Positions 1-10,300 of a stretch of DNA of 64,000 bases are shown one piece after another. Each line of letters starts with the position of its first letter. Within the stretch, counting starts at the first letter, position 1. Source of the stretch: Echiichthys vipera (Eukaryota > Chordata > Actinopteri > Perciformes > Trachinidae); assembly GCA_963691815.1 (NCBI GenBank), contig OY829648.1, positions 20,058,193-20,122,192 of the forward strand, read 5' to 3'. Below the pieces are notes generated by a model. That model searched no databases. It saw only the letters and a list, made by a program, of their open reading frames with translations, and was not told the origin of the DNA. The position numbers were made by a program, and so were the translations under genes.

Positions 1-2198
1 CGACTGTTTTAACAATGTCCTTCTTCAGCACTCTTCAGTGGCCATGGGTGATCCTGAGAAGATAGTAGAGAGAGGGACGACCCACGCTGCGTCATTCAGC
101 TGGCCCACTGTCTGCAGGTCTGACGCTTTTCTGCCTTACTGGAAAAACTCCCCCACATGACTCAGATTACATCCTATATAAACAGATGTCAAACTGTGGA
201 GGGAATCACAGCTGCATCATAGTGTCACCCTTCAGATCTCTTATCAGACCTCTCTTGGTTTCACTTTCACTGCATGCTCTGATTTAGGATGCCAGGAGGT
301 TTAAGGGTATTTTAAATGCAAAAACTGGCATTTGATTGACTCAAATGGCTCAAAGTTTTCAAAGTGATCTAAAATATTGCTTTTCAGAGTTATTATTATC
401 ACTCCGATGTTGAGTCCACACAAATATAATAAAAGCCTGTTTTTGATACAGGCCACCTGTGGCGAAGGAGCGTTTGAAGCTAAACCTTGGAAATTTCTCT
501 AAGGACTTATGGTCGTCCACTTCTAGAGAAGCCTTTTGTCACCACAAGCTGGGTGAGTGTTTTATGTGCAAACAGGCTTCTGCATTAAATTAGGTCTACT
601 ACTTGAATTTCTCAGGGTGAGTGTGTTAACAGCGCAGCAAAAGCCTGTGTTGCAAAGAAAACTAAGCAGCTCGGGCCTTCAAATACCAAGGCCCCCAAAT
701 AACATGTGTAAAATAATTTATTAATTGAATTTGAGAGAAAACTACTCTAAGCATATATTGTTTGTGCTAACTGTAATGAAAAATGTGACTTCTTTCTAAC
801 AGATACTGATATTTGTTGACTCTTCTGTACATTTAAACACTGGATAGTTATTTTAAGTGTTTAAATGTTTGATCACAACTTTAAAATTGTTTCATATATG
901 CTGCTCGTTCCGCTACTTTTCTGCACATCACCTGGATGACCCAGGTGATTAAGACTGTGTGAATGTGTATAATGCACAGTTTTATTACATTAGGGGCTTA
1001 AGTTTTTACACTTTGTAGCCTACATTTTTCTTACCTTTATTCTAAACCAATCAGACTAGGATGAAACAATATTGACAGATTGATGAAAAGATAGATGAAA
1101 TTAATCTATCTCTGTTATTCTGCCTGGATCTATTTTGTTTGTATCCAGGAGATCCAGTTGTGGTGACATGGAGGAACCAAAATGTCAGTTCTTTACCCGA
1201 GGGGGACACCGATACAAAGCGCAACAAAGAGAGGATGTCTGTCAGCACCAACAGGCTCTCCTTCTCTGATGTGAGATAACAGATCTGTTACATAGCTATT
1301 TAGTTTTTGTAATTATAATATTTTTGGGAAATAATAGCATCAATCGTAAAAGTGAACATTTTTCACTTTAGATTGATGTATGACCTCTACACACATGTTC
1401 CTACAGACTTTGGAGATTATTTTGATGGAGTATTTTATGTTAAAAGTTTTGTGCAGTGATCCTTCTGTGTCATATTTGGTCATGCTGACTATGTTGGTCC
1501 CTGTAGCTGAAGCCCACAGAGGGTCCAGTGTTTGTGCCCGGGCCTGACCTGATGACCAAGAGTCAGGTACAATTCGGCCCACCCTGTCTGTCGGGCCTCT
1601 GCTACACGACCACGGCCAAAGAACACTACGGCAAACAGGACGCAGAGAGGGCCAGACCAGCCATCCAGCCGCCGAGCAACATACTGAGTGGACCAGGTAA
1701 TGTATCTGTCATGTTTGTTTGTTTAAAGGGAAGTGCATGTAGATTTGAAATGTGTTTTGTCTGTTGTTTGGCAGAAAATGAGCTGAACCTCAGCATCACC
1801 AAGACTGACTACATCCCTTTGAAGGCCTGCAGACAATTACCTCTTCCGTCTTACCGTAAGGTAATAGCACTTTAACAGTACAAATAGTTGTACTTGTGGT
1901 AATATTAGTAATAGACCAGCAGTTTTATTTAGAAAGTTGCCCGTTTGACTGATGCACCTGATACGTGTTTGTTTGTACATGGGTTCCTATTTTTCTCATC
2001 ACTCAGCATAATATTATATAATAATACAATATTGCCTGCATGTCCCTCTCTCTCTGTTAATTGTAGAGCAACATCAAGTTTCCGATGGTCCATCAGCACT
2101 TCAGCTCCACCCAACGTGAACACTACAATGCCAAACCTTTGATCTCGCAGCGTCCTCCTGGCTACAGCCATCTCTGCACTCACTTTGTCATGCAGTGA
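1..2198 (+). CDS. TEX45/PPP1R32-like (SAXO-family) protein, six 3' exons
   Basis: Six exons join in phase: 29 (or off the left edge)-117, 452-552, 1149-1270, 1507-1696, 1775-1860 and 2067-2198, with stop TGA at 2196. They encode the last ~239 residues. Every junction is GT-AG and the split codons agree (AG|G, G|GA, phase 0, G|AA, phase 0), which is strong evidence for a real gene. Visible motifs are MGDPEKI near the start of the fragment, STNRLSF, VFVPGPDLMTKSQVQFGPP, TKTDYIPL and a C-terminal block with HFSSTQREHYN. These short repeated signatures resemble the TEX45 and PPP1R32 (C11orf66, SAXO4) proteins, linked to axonemal microtubules in cilia and sperm tails. The family is recognised from memory, and I cannot choose between the paralogues. 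A strong acceptor (pyrimidines then CAG at 26-28) suggests the first visible exon begins at 29, but the frame is open to the window edge. The start codon is not in the window. Confidence 0.72.
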
Positions 2199-3853
2199 CT
2201 GAGAAGCACAACTTGTTCCTGTGTTCTTGCCCTGATAACAGATATAAAGTGAAATCAAGAGTCAAGAATAGCCTTGCTGATATTTTTATAGAAATGTTTC
2301 AAATGTGCAGCGTATTTCACATATTTGATATGCTCTGGACCCTAGACTTTGAAGTTTGTGTTTCTCTTTGTTAATTAGCATTAATTATAGTAAACTCAGA
2401 ATCGCATATTTTCAAACTGTTGTTTGGACAAAAAAACGCATTACATGCGGTTTAACACTGAGATACAAACATTAAAAAAGACAAAGTTAAAATAGAAAGG
2501 CAGCTGATCTGAAATTATTTACAAATATACTTTTCACTCAACATGCATTTATTTTAAATTATGCAAATAGATCATAGTATCGGTTAGATTCGGCTTCATC
2601 ATGTGACTGGTTGTCGGGCTTTTAGAAATCCAAAGTCGATGTAGAATTCCTTGGTGAAAAATGTAGGAACGTGGATATGAAAATTAAAGACCTAAGCAAT
2701 TTTGAGATGTCAATTAACGTATAGCCTAGCCATCAATTACACAGAATGACTACTATATTTTCCAGAATTCTTTTCAACAACTACAACAAAAGTTGTGGCG
2801 TTGTCATATTCTATTAATACTATTATTCTATTTAAGCACGTATCCAACCAGAGCCACTTTGTCACATCATCTCTCAGTTTCGTGTGTTTTTCAATGAACT
2901 GCATAAGAATGATAACCTTAAATAAATAAATACATACAGACGTGTTGACCCAGAACAGTTCAGGGGCCATCAGAGTGTGGAATGTTGGAGCAGTGTGCAG
3001 CTTTAGCGGTTAGGTGGCTTAAACATAAACCTAGCCTCGTCTGTCAGATCTAGGCCAGGGAGGGAAGTCCTCAGACTGTCCTACTTCCACCATGTTTACA
3101 CTGTCAACGCTAACTACTAAGAAGAAGGTTAGTGTCTGTGTCGCAGAAGGATTCTCATCCCCTCCTTCAAGCATGACTGACCACAAAACTCTGTGAAAAC
3201 AATCTGTGTGTGTTGTAGCAATAACACAGCCTTGACCCTAAGATTCAGGTTCTGCTGATAAAAAAAACAGTTGGCAGGCAAGCAGATGTAAATAAACTGA
3301 ATCTGGAGTTCATCAACCTAGTGAAAAAGCAACAGTTCAGGTATGGGCTGGAGTGTCAGCCGGCCAACAACCTCAGGTCCAAGGGGTACAGCTGCAGGAA
3401 CAAGGTTTAATATTAAATTAAACTCCAGAATAGACGAGTTTGATTTTGCCTCTCTCTTGTACCAAGAGCAGTACCAAATGCAGACTTATTTCAAGACAGA
3501 TATGGTAATTAAAGACCATGCAATACATTAAAAAATGAGTAATTATTTACAGAATTCAGACCATTTTTATGCACCGTGCTTTTAATCACACCTATAACGT
3601 TGCTAATTTGCTTCACATACGGAAACAAAATGTATTTAATGGAAATGTTGTCTGTGGGTGTTATTGTGTTCTGTGTTGCTGGATATATGGCTGTGTATCA
3701 TTGGTAAATAAAAAGTAAGCTCCGTGCTAACGCCAGCTCACCAGCTAACGTTGATAACACAACAAACAGTGTGTCTCGCTGTATGGAGAGAATATAATGT
3801 ATACAATCATCATTTCAGATACTTTATCAACAACGGCATTCACTAGTAGGCTA

Positions 3854-3884
<31 letters not shown>

Positions 3885-4079
3885 CCACCATCGTTCCTTT
3901 TTTGTCATTGTACAAGTACAACAAAATCACAGCAATCACCCCGCCCACATATATACCACATTTAGTATACAATAAGACAGACATAAGGTGGGAGGAAAAG
4001 GGGAGAATAATAAGAGAAGGGAGGAGAAAAAAGACAGCTCCCAGACTTGACCCTGTGGGGAGTACAGTGTGAGACTGGA
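2199..4079. other. Intergenic, 3' flank of the SAXO-like gene
   Basis: This stretch holds the 3' UTR of the upstream gene and AT-rich spacer. No canonical AATAAA lies close to the stop; an ATTAAA near 2472 is a possible weak polyadenylation signal. I see no exon with good borders on either strand. The open frames here, including one at 3745-4281 on the minus strand that reads through the trinucleotide repeat, look like chance. Confidence 0.5.
3857..3883. repeat. (ATC)n microsatellite
   Basis: Nine uninterrupted ATC units, followed by ACC variants. Confidence 0.9.
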
Positions 4080-5976
4080 AAGAAATGACGTCACTTTTGC
4101 CATTGATATTTATTGGGCTTTCAATTCTATCCATAATTACATTTAAGATATAATGAACATTCTGGAGATCTGTAATGTAATTCTTACTAGGAAAATTGCA
4201 GTTGTGCATATCCATAATGACAAATTTGCTGTGTGTTTGATTATAAAAAATAAAATGAAATACATTACACAGCAAAATCAAAAGTGTTAGATTTCCAGTG
4301 TTGGTGTTGTGTGTTAAAAATACAGTGTCAATTCAACACTTGTTCAGTCTAATTCAATGTGAGAGTTAGTTCCTCAAAAGAGTTGGTGTTAATCCAGTGA
4401 GTTAAATCCAAGCAACTCTGTTAAGTGTTGATTTCACACTTAACAGAGTTGGTCCCAGAATTCCAACATATCTGTGAACTTTCTCTTCGCTTTGTTTGAC
4501 TCAACCGAGTGTAAGTAAATGAAACGCAGCATGTCTATTTATTAATACTTTGTATGCAATAGTATTTAATATGTGTCGTAAGTCTCATGGAGTCCTGTCT
4601 GCACCGTGACCATAGACCGTGATCATGACAATGTGTCATGTTGAGGCTACCATGATTGTTGTATGCTATGTTTTTATGGGTGCATTAATGTTTATTTAGC
4701 ACAAAAGTGTTAACATATGTATATGTTTGGATAACTGTAGTATTTTTAAAATGAGATCAACTATAAAAGATTTCTATGTTGAGTTATATACACATTCTCC
4801 ACAGTGTTGATATCATTTGAGCCTTATTCAGAGTTAAAAACAACACACTGACACTTTGACACTACACACTAGTGTTAGGTAAATTCAACACTGATGTGTG
4901 TTAAATTTCAACTATTGAGAGTGTTGTTCCAACTCTGTCACAGGGATAACTGTTTAACACTTCCAAAAGTGTTGTTTTAACTCCCAGGGAGTTGAATTAA
5001 CACTTCCAAGTGTGCTGTGTATGGATATCTGGAATGTTCTTTCATTTGGGATATCTGAAATTAAAATTATGACTGGTAACAATTGTATTGCAAATGTATG
5101 AAATGGAAGTTTTCCCCTTGTAAGAATTATAATTACAGATATCCAGAAAGTTCATTCTACAGGGTTCCTACACATTTTCAATTTTTTATTTTCCAGACTT
5201 CTCTGAATACTAATTGTTAGATGCTTATTATGAAATAAATGTTTTTTTAAATCCAACTTTTAACAGGTATGTTAAATTCTGACTATGTATGTCTGTATGT
5301 TGCCAAGTAATTACAAAACATTTTTACATACTTATTGTAGCTCATATAAGTGAATTAACTCCAAACCCAGACATGTTCAATGCACAGCATTTTATTCAAG
5401 CTAAATGCTAAAATAGTGAAATTAATAACCTGTGACAACTACAGACAGTAACATAGGGATGGACAATTAACCAGGAGCTACAAAAGAAAACACAAGTCTG
5501 TGCTTCATTGGCTTTAGATGGAGTAAACACACTGTAAATAAATACATAATGATAAATAAAAAATGAATAATAAACAAAATGTAGACGACACAAATAAAAA
5601 AAAGCAATAAATGCAAATCGCAGTTTCAAGGCAAACGGTAACCTGACACCATCCTTCAGCCAGCTTGATTAATTTCATATCATCTGCAGGTCGGCTAAGC
5701 TGCGTTAGTAAACTTGTTTTGATTTGTATATATTAATATATTCTATTTTAGAAAGCGAAATAATAGTCTGGAAACAACACAAACATTTTTCCAAACTCTT
5801 TTCCCTTTTTCCAAACTTATCCAGATCTAGAAATTACTCAAATGAAATTCCGTACTTTTCCATACTGCGTAAGTCTATGGTAGGAACCCTGAATCCAGGT
5901 ATCTAAACTATGTAATTGTGAGTATGTTTAATTGAAAGCCCAATACACACGAATGGCCAAAGTGACGTCACTTGTA
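4080..5976. mobile_element. Inverted-repeat element with TGACGTCA-bearing ends (composite nest)
   Basis: The left end (about 4080-4150) and the reverse complement of the right end (about 5900-5976) match over roughly 70-90 bp. Shared blocks are TGACGTCACTTT, a GCCATT word, ATTGGGCTTTCAATT and an AATTACAT word further in. The interior and right flank carry several copies of a second motif (GATATCTG with TAATTNNAATTCTTAC and its inverse) near 4170, 5030, 5130 and 6000-6050, so part of the nest is itself palindromic. No transposase frame is visible, so this is a non-autonomous DNA-transposon-like repeat. Exact outer borders and target duplication are unclear. A second element is inserted at 4268-5019. 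Confidence 0.6.
4268..5019. mobile_element. TA-flanked MITE with CACAGCA termini
   Basis: The element starts CACAGCA and ends TGCTGTG. After a 7-base variable stretch at each end the word AAGTGTTA recurs in the inverted copy, so the terminal inverted repeat is at least 22 bp with mismatches. It is flanked by TA on both sides (4266-4267 and 5020-5021), the duplication made by Tc1/mariner-type insertion. The 752-bp body is packed with AGTGTT/AACACT words in both orientations and has no coding frame of note. Confidence 0.72.
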
Positions 5977-6129
5977 CCAGTGAGAGTGACGTTGTGGATA
6001 TCTGAACTGTTCTTTTTGACTAAGAAGAACTGAATTACAGATATCATTACATATCCAGTCTAGCAATTAAATGTAAACGCTTGCAATAACACACACGCTT
6101 TAAATTTGAAAGCAGGAAGGTCATCTTGT

Positions 6130-6250
6130 TTTGCTACGTCACTTGACCACGCTGTGACGCGTCCTCCTGCCTTCTAAAATGGGCGGACGTGACTCGCGCG
6201 TGCTCTTCATCATTGGTGTGAAACAGAGAGCTGTTGTGTTTCTGGGCGTT
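6130..6250 (+). promoter_or_regulatory. arrdc2 upstream promoter (P1)
   Basis: CpG density rises sharply over about 6120-6380, unlike the surrounding AT-rich DNA. Visible sites are a CRE-like TACGTCA at 6135-6141, a TGACG at 6155-6159, a GC box GGGCGG at 6181-6186 and an inverted CCAAT box (ATTGG) at 6212-6216. There is no clear TATA box. The start site is inferred to lie shortly downstream, around 6240-6290. Confidence 0.6.
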
Positions 6251-6377
6251 GAAACCTGCCTCCGTTTAACACGGCGGAGCTTCCATTGAATATCCAGCGG
6301 GACTGAACTCACGGTTCGGCCTCTCCACCGTGAACGTCGTCCGTGAGAAAGACCACTACGTTGCCCCAGAGCCGCCG
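6251..6377 (+). other. arrdc2 noncoding first exon (5' UTR) of the upstream transcript
   Basis: A strong donor, CCGCCG|GTGAGT, ends a CpG-rich stretch at 6377. The next acceptor, CATAG at 7047-7051, lies two bases before the exon 1a start codon, so this exon would be wholly untranslated. The 5' border is a guess. Confidence 0.55.
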
Positions 6378-7051
6378 GTGAGTGCTTAAAGACTTTTAAA
6401 CGTCAGCTCAACGGTCACTAATGCATTTATGAAACCTAGTCGCGGATCTCAATCCTGATTGGCTGAGACCCGCTCTCAACCGTTCATAAAGATCCACACA
6501 ACAGAAGATGTAAATATTATTAGAGTCGCTGTGGCAGAAGCATGACAGGCAGTTGTTTTTACTATCTTATTTAAGCCACATGCTGGTGTCTGGAAGTAGA
6601 TGCTGCTGTTATTTGGGGCAGCATGTTTTCATACATATTCATCTGAATATAACACAACACAATTTCATTCTAAGTGTTGGTATATCAGTGTAATTACTTT
6701 GTCTTGTGTTGTTAAAGATCACAGACAAAGAGAAAAATCTAACATTTTTATTATATATGTAATTGAATATTTCTAAAAACGTGTTTAGCAGATTACACAA
6801 CAGTCAACCAGGGTCTGGGATCCTAAGAGGTTATAATAATAGTGTTATAACCTCTTTAACCCCACCCTAAAAATAAGAGTCCTAAAAGAAATTAGCAAAA
6901 AATCACAATGTATTCAGTTTAATGGCAAGTGCATATTTAACACCATTGCATGATATCATTTTAAAAAGTTAATACAGCATCATCCATGCCTCCAGCTGGT
7001 GTGGTTTTGCCACAGCACCTGAAAACCTCCACTTCACATCTTCACTCATAG
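6378..7051 (+). other. arrdc2 5' UTR intron
   Basis: AT-rich stretch between the inferred noncoding exon and exon 1a. I see nothing else in it. Confidence 0.5.
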
Positions 7052-7306
7052 GAATGACGTTGAACACCATAAAGTCGTTCAAGCTGGAGCTGGATGGCCC
7101 AGTTGACGCAGCGTTCACCGGAGGGGAGGTGGTGTCCGGCCAGGTCGTCCTGGAGCTCCGGAGGGACACCAGAGTGCACGCCATGAAGGTGCAGGGTAGA
7201 GGGGTGGCCACGGCACACTGGCTGGAGAACCGCGGCATGAACTCCGTCTATAACGACTACACCTCCAAGATCACATACTTCAGGAAGAGACAGCATCTGA
7301 TCCGAG
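7052..7306 (+). other. arrdc2: arrdc2 alternative first coding exon 1a
   Basis: The acceptor is TCACTCATAG at 7042-7051, the ATG is at 7054 and the donor GAG|GTCAGC follows 7306. The coding part is 253 bases (phase 1 end). GC content is much higher than the flanks, as expected for a constrained exon. It aligns with exon 1b along its whole length, so the two look like diverged duplicates. Confidence 0.82.
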
Positions 7307-10300
7307 GTCAGCATGGTTAATAGCCTATTATGTGTGCGTGTGTGTGTGTGTGCGTGTGTGCGTGTGTGGGTTTTTAACCACAAGTAAAAACCAGGTAAAT
7401 TACAGTTGCAGCTGGTAAGGTTGTTCCAAACAAGTAACCAACTAAAATTTCCATATTATTCAAAATAAAAGCATTTTAACAGTGCTTATTCAGGGAAGGG
7501 AGCCAATCCAAATGTGACTAGTAATAAACTATTGAATATGACGATTTGAAAATGCAGAACCGTGCCTTAATTTGTATAGAAAATGGGGGCATTTTATATA
7601 ATTTGTGCTGACCTTGTTGTAGTTTTTGTATTTTATGTGTCCCCTACTGTATCAGTATACAAATCCTGTGATATACATAGTAACTTCACATCAGCATGTA
7701 TTGCAGCTGGTGGATATAAAAGTTCTCTCTCCAGTCTGAATAATGTGGTGTAAAACTGCTGATTTGCTCCTCCATGTGCCAGCTGGTACCCACTGTGTCT
7801 TGTAATCGCCGCAGTTTGCAAAATGAAGCCACCTGGGCCAAATGTGTTGCATGGAAACCTGGGAGAGAAGTCGACACTGGCTTGTCCAGATACATCTGCC
7901 AGATAACCCAATCCTAACATTAAACACAAATCCATTAGTGCAGAGTCCAAATAAACACAACTGGTTTACTGAGTGCCGTGTTGTACAGGACATAATGCCG
8001 TAAAGTGTGAAATTCTCCCGGTGTGGAAGGCAACAGGCAGCTTCAAATCAGACAGAGAATATAGGCCATAGAGGCTGAGTAAATAAACTGTACACAGTGG
8101 TTAATGTTTCATTAGATGCTCTGTAAACATCTGAGCTGCTTTGACTCCTCAGTCTGGTCGAGCAGGTAAATATGTGTGGAGGCTGTATGCGGAGACTCAA
8201 ATAAGAGTAGGATTTGTTGCTTGCAAAGCAGTTATTTGCTGCTGCAACACCAACTGTGTATGCAGAGTAGGTAAAGGTGCACTGGGCAGGTCCTGTTTGT
8301 TAATATCTAGCCCACATTTCAGCCTTAAATCTCACACTGCGACTACAAAAAAGTAACGCATCATCCATTAACTGAGATGCTGTACTACTGGGCTGCAACT
8401 AACAAATATTACTATATAATATCAAGCATGTCATTTGCCAGTTACTAGAGCCAAGTTGCTATTTTTCTGACTGCTTACTTATCCCAGACATTAATGTGAC
8501 AATATAATGAGATGCAAATAAGCAAGCAAAAAAACCCGACTTACTTTATGAATTATCAGCATTAATTATTGAATCAGTTTTATGTAGATGAACTAATTTT
8601 TGTTAAAGTAATATTGTGTTCTTCTGTGTTAAAGTGTGGTATTGGTATGGTGAGAAAACTGCCTCACACAAGAAGTGACTCAAAATCAAGACTGAAACAG
8701 GGAAATCTGGACCAGTCGAGGTGTGTTTAAAACACCTCTCATTCATCTGCAGGCTTCCTTTGAAATAAAGCACAGAGGCATTATCTACAATAAGATGATA
8801 TAAATCTGTCATCTGTCAGAAATGTTGGAACAGCATTTATGCCGTAGTATCTATCCTTTTGATATCTGCTGATCAATAAGCAGCATTCCTTTAGCGGCAA
8901 TATTTGATTCTTATTTTTTTGCATCATTGGGGTGAAGTACATTGATTTGTGTAGGCTAGACTTAGTGTCATCAGACAGATTTCTCAATGATGCAGGTTTG
9001 TTGGGGGTTGCAACAATACTGGTTTTGCTTAATTCAGCTTTAAATACAGATGGCCAAATTACTATGATGATGAGATACACTATTAATAAAATGTATGAAG
9101 TCAAATAAAACCATAAATAATAATAATATGTATTTTAGTAAAAATACAAATTAATAATATATATATATATATTTTTTAAAAGAGATAAATAAGAATATCC
9201 AGAATATCTGACAAATCTATGCGACAGATTCATAAATGGACCTTATTCTTTAGTCAAATTAGATGCAGTTTGGTTTCCTGGATGGTGGTCGATTGCTTTG
9301 GGTAGAGAGGTTGTGTGGGTGGTTTGAACTGTAAAATTCTCCCAGACCGACATTCTGTATAGACTTATGTTGTCCGCAGAATCTGTCCAGGAAATAACAG
9401 TGCTAATAGTTTTTCAACCTTCTCATACTGTATATACACTTCAAAAAAACTCCCAGGAACAGAAATGATTTATTGACCTAAGCATGTTTGCATGTGCGAG
9501 CCACTGGACAAAGTGGTCAATGTAAATGTTAAAAAGCAGAAATAAGGATGTTGTGGTTGTGTTTACTTGGGACAAGAAGTGTGGAGAAAGTCAAAGACAG
9601 AGGAGAAAGGAAGGAAGGAGGAAGGGGTGGGGGCCGTTTTAAAAATGCAGGCTGCGTTGCCGCGGCAACCAGAAAAACAACACGTGTCCTTCCTCCTCCA
9701 CCACACAGCCCGCTGCTGCTGCAGCAGCTGCAGCTCTCCATTCATTCTATATTAGGGTGTCATTTTCAACTCCGTTATCTTTTTTGTTTCTCATAAACTA
9801 TTTCACTCGGCTGATTGTTCTTCCCTTTTAAAGGCAGGAACGGTTCTGAGAGTCAGTTCAGTTACAGTGGAGAGGTTTTGTTGGGTTTTTAGGAGTTGGA
9901 AGAAAAGAAAAGCTGCTTCTCATTCAAACACTGCTGATGAATTACAGTCTGTCAAGCCCCTCTTTGCTCTATATTATGTGGGCCTTCAATGTTAATATTT
10001 GTTCAACAATGTTGTGAACTCAGCAGCTCTTTAGGTAAACAAAGAGAAACTCACACGGACCAATATGTTTACTTTAGTCTACAGCAGTGGTAATGTGCTT
10101 TCAGCCATGATTAGGGATCATACCGAGTCATCTGCACAGCAGTTATCAGACCCATCGGTCTGTGAAGACCCACGTTAGTCTTATCAGGACCGTGGCAGGA
10201 CCAGGCTGCGGCTCATGGTCACCAGCAGATGGCGTACCGGACTTAATTTCACCCAGAAGTTCCTGACTGTATTTCAAGCAAAAGCTGACAAGTGATGCAT

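Noticed and set aside
3745..4281. 178-codon minus-strand frame
   Set aside because: It runs through the ATC microsatellite (a Met run) and a repeat end, and has no domain or splice context.
9681..9686. Carbohydrate-response element as in TXNIP/ARRDC4
   Set aside because: Only one CACGTG is present; the second E-box at 5-bp spacing is missing.
9529..9796. Small frames across the X-box region in intron 1
   Set aside because: They translate a purine-rich repeat and CTG-rich sequence. No splice borders match the arrdc2 phase.
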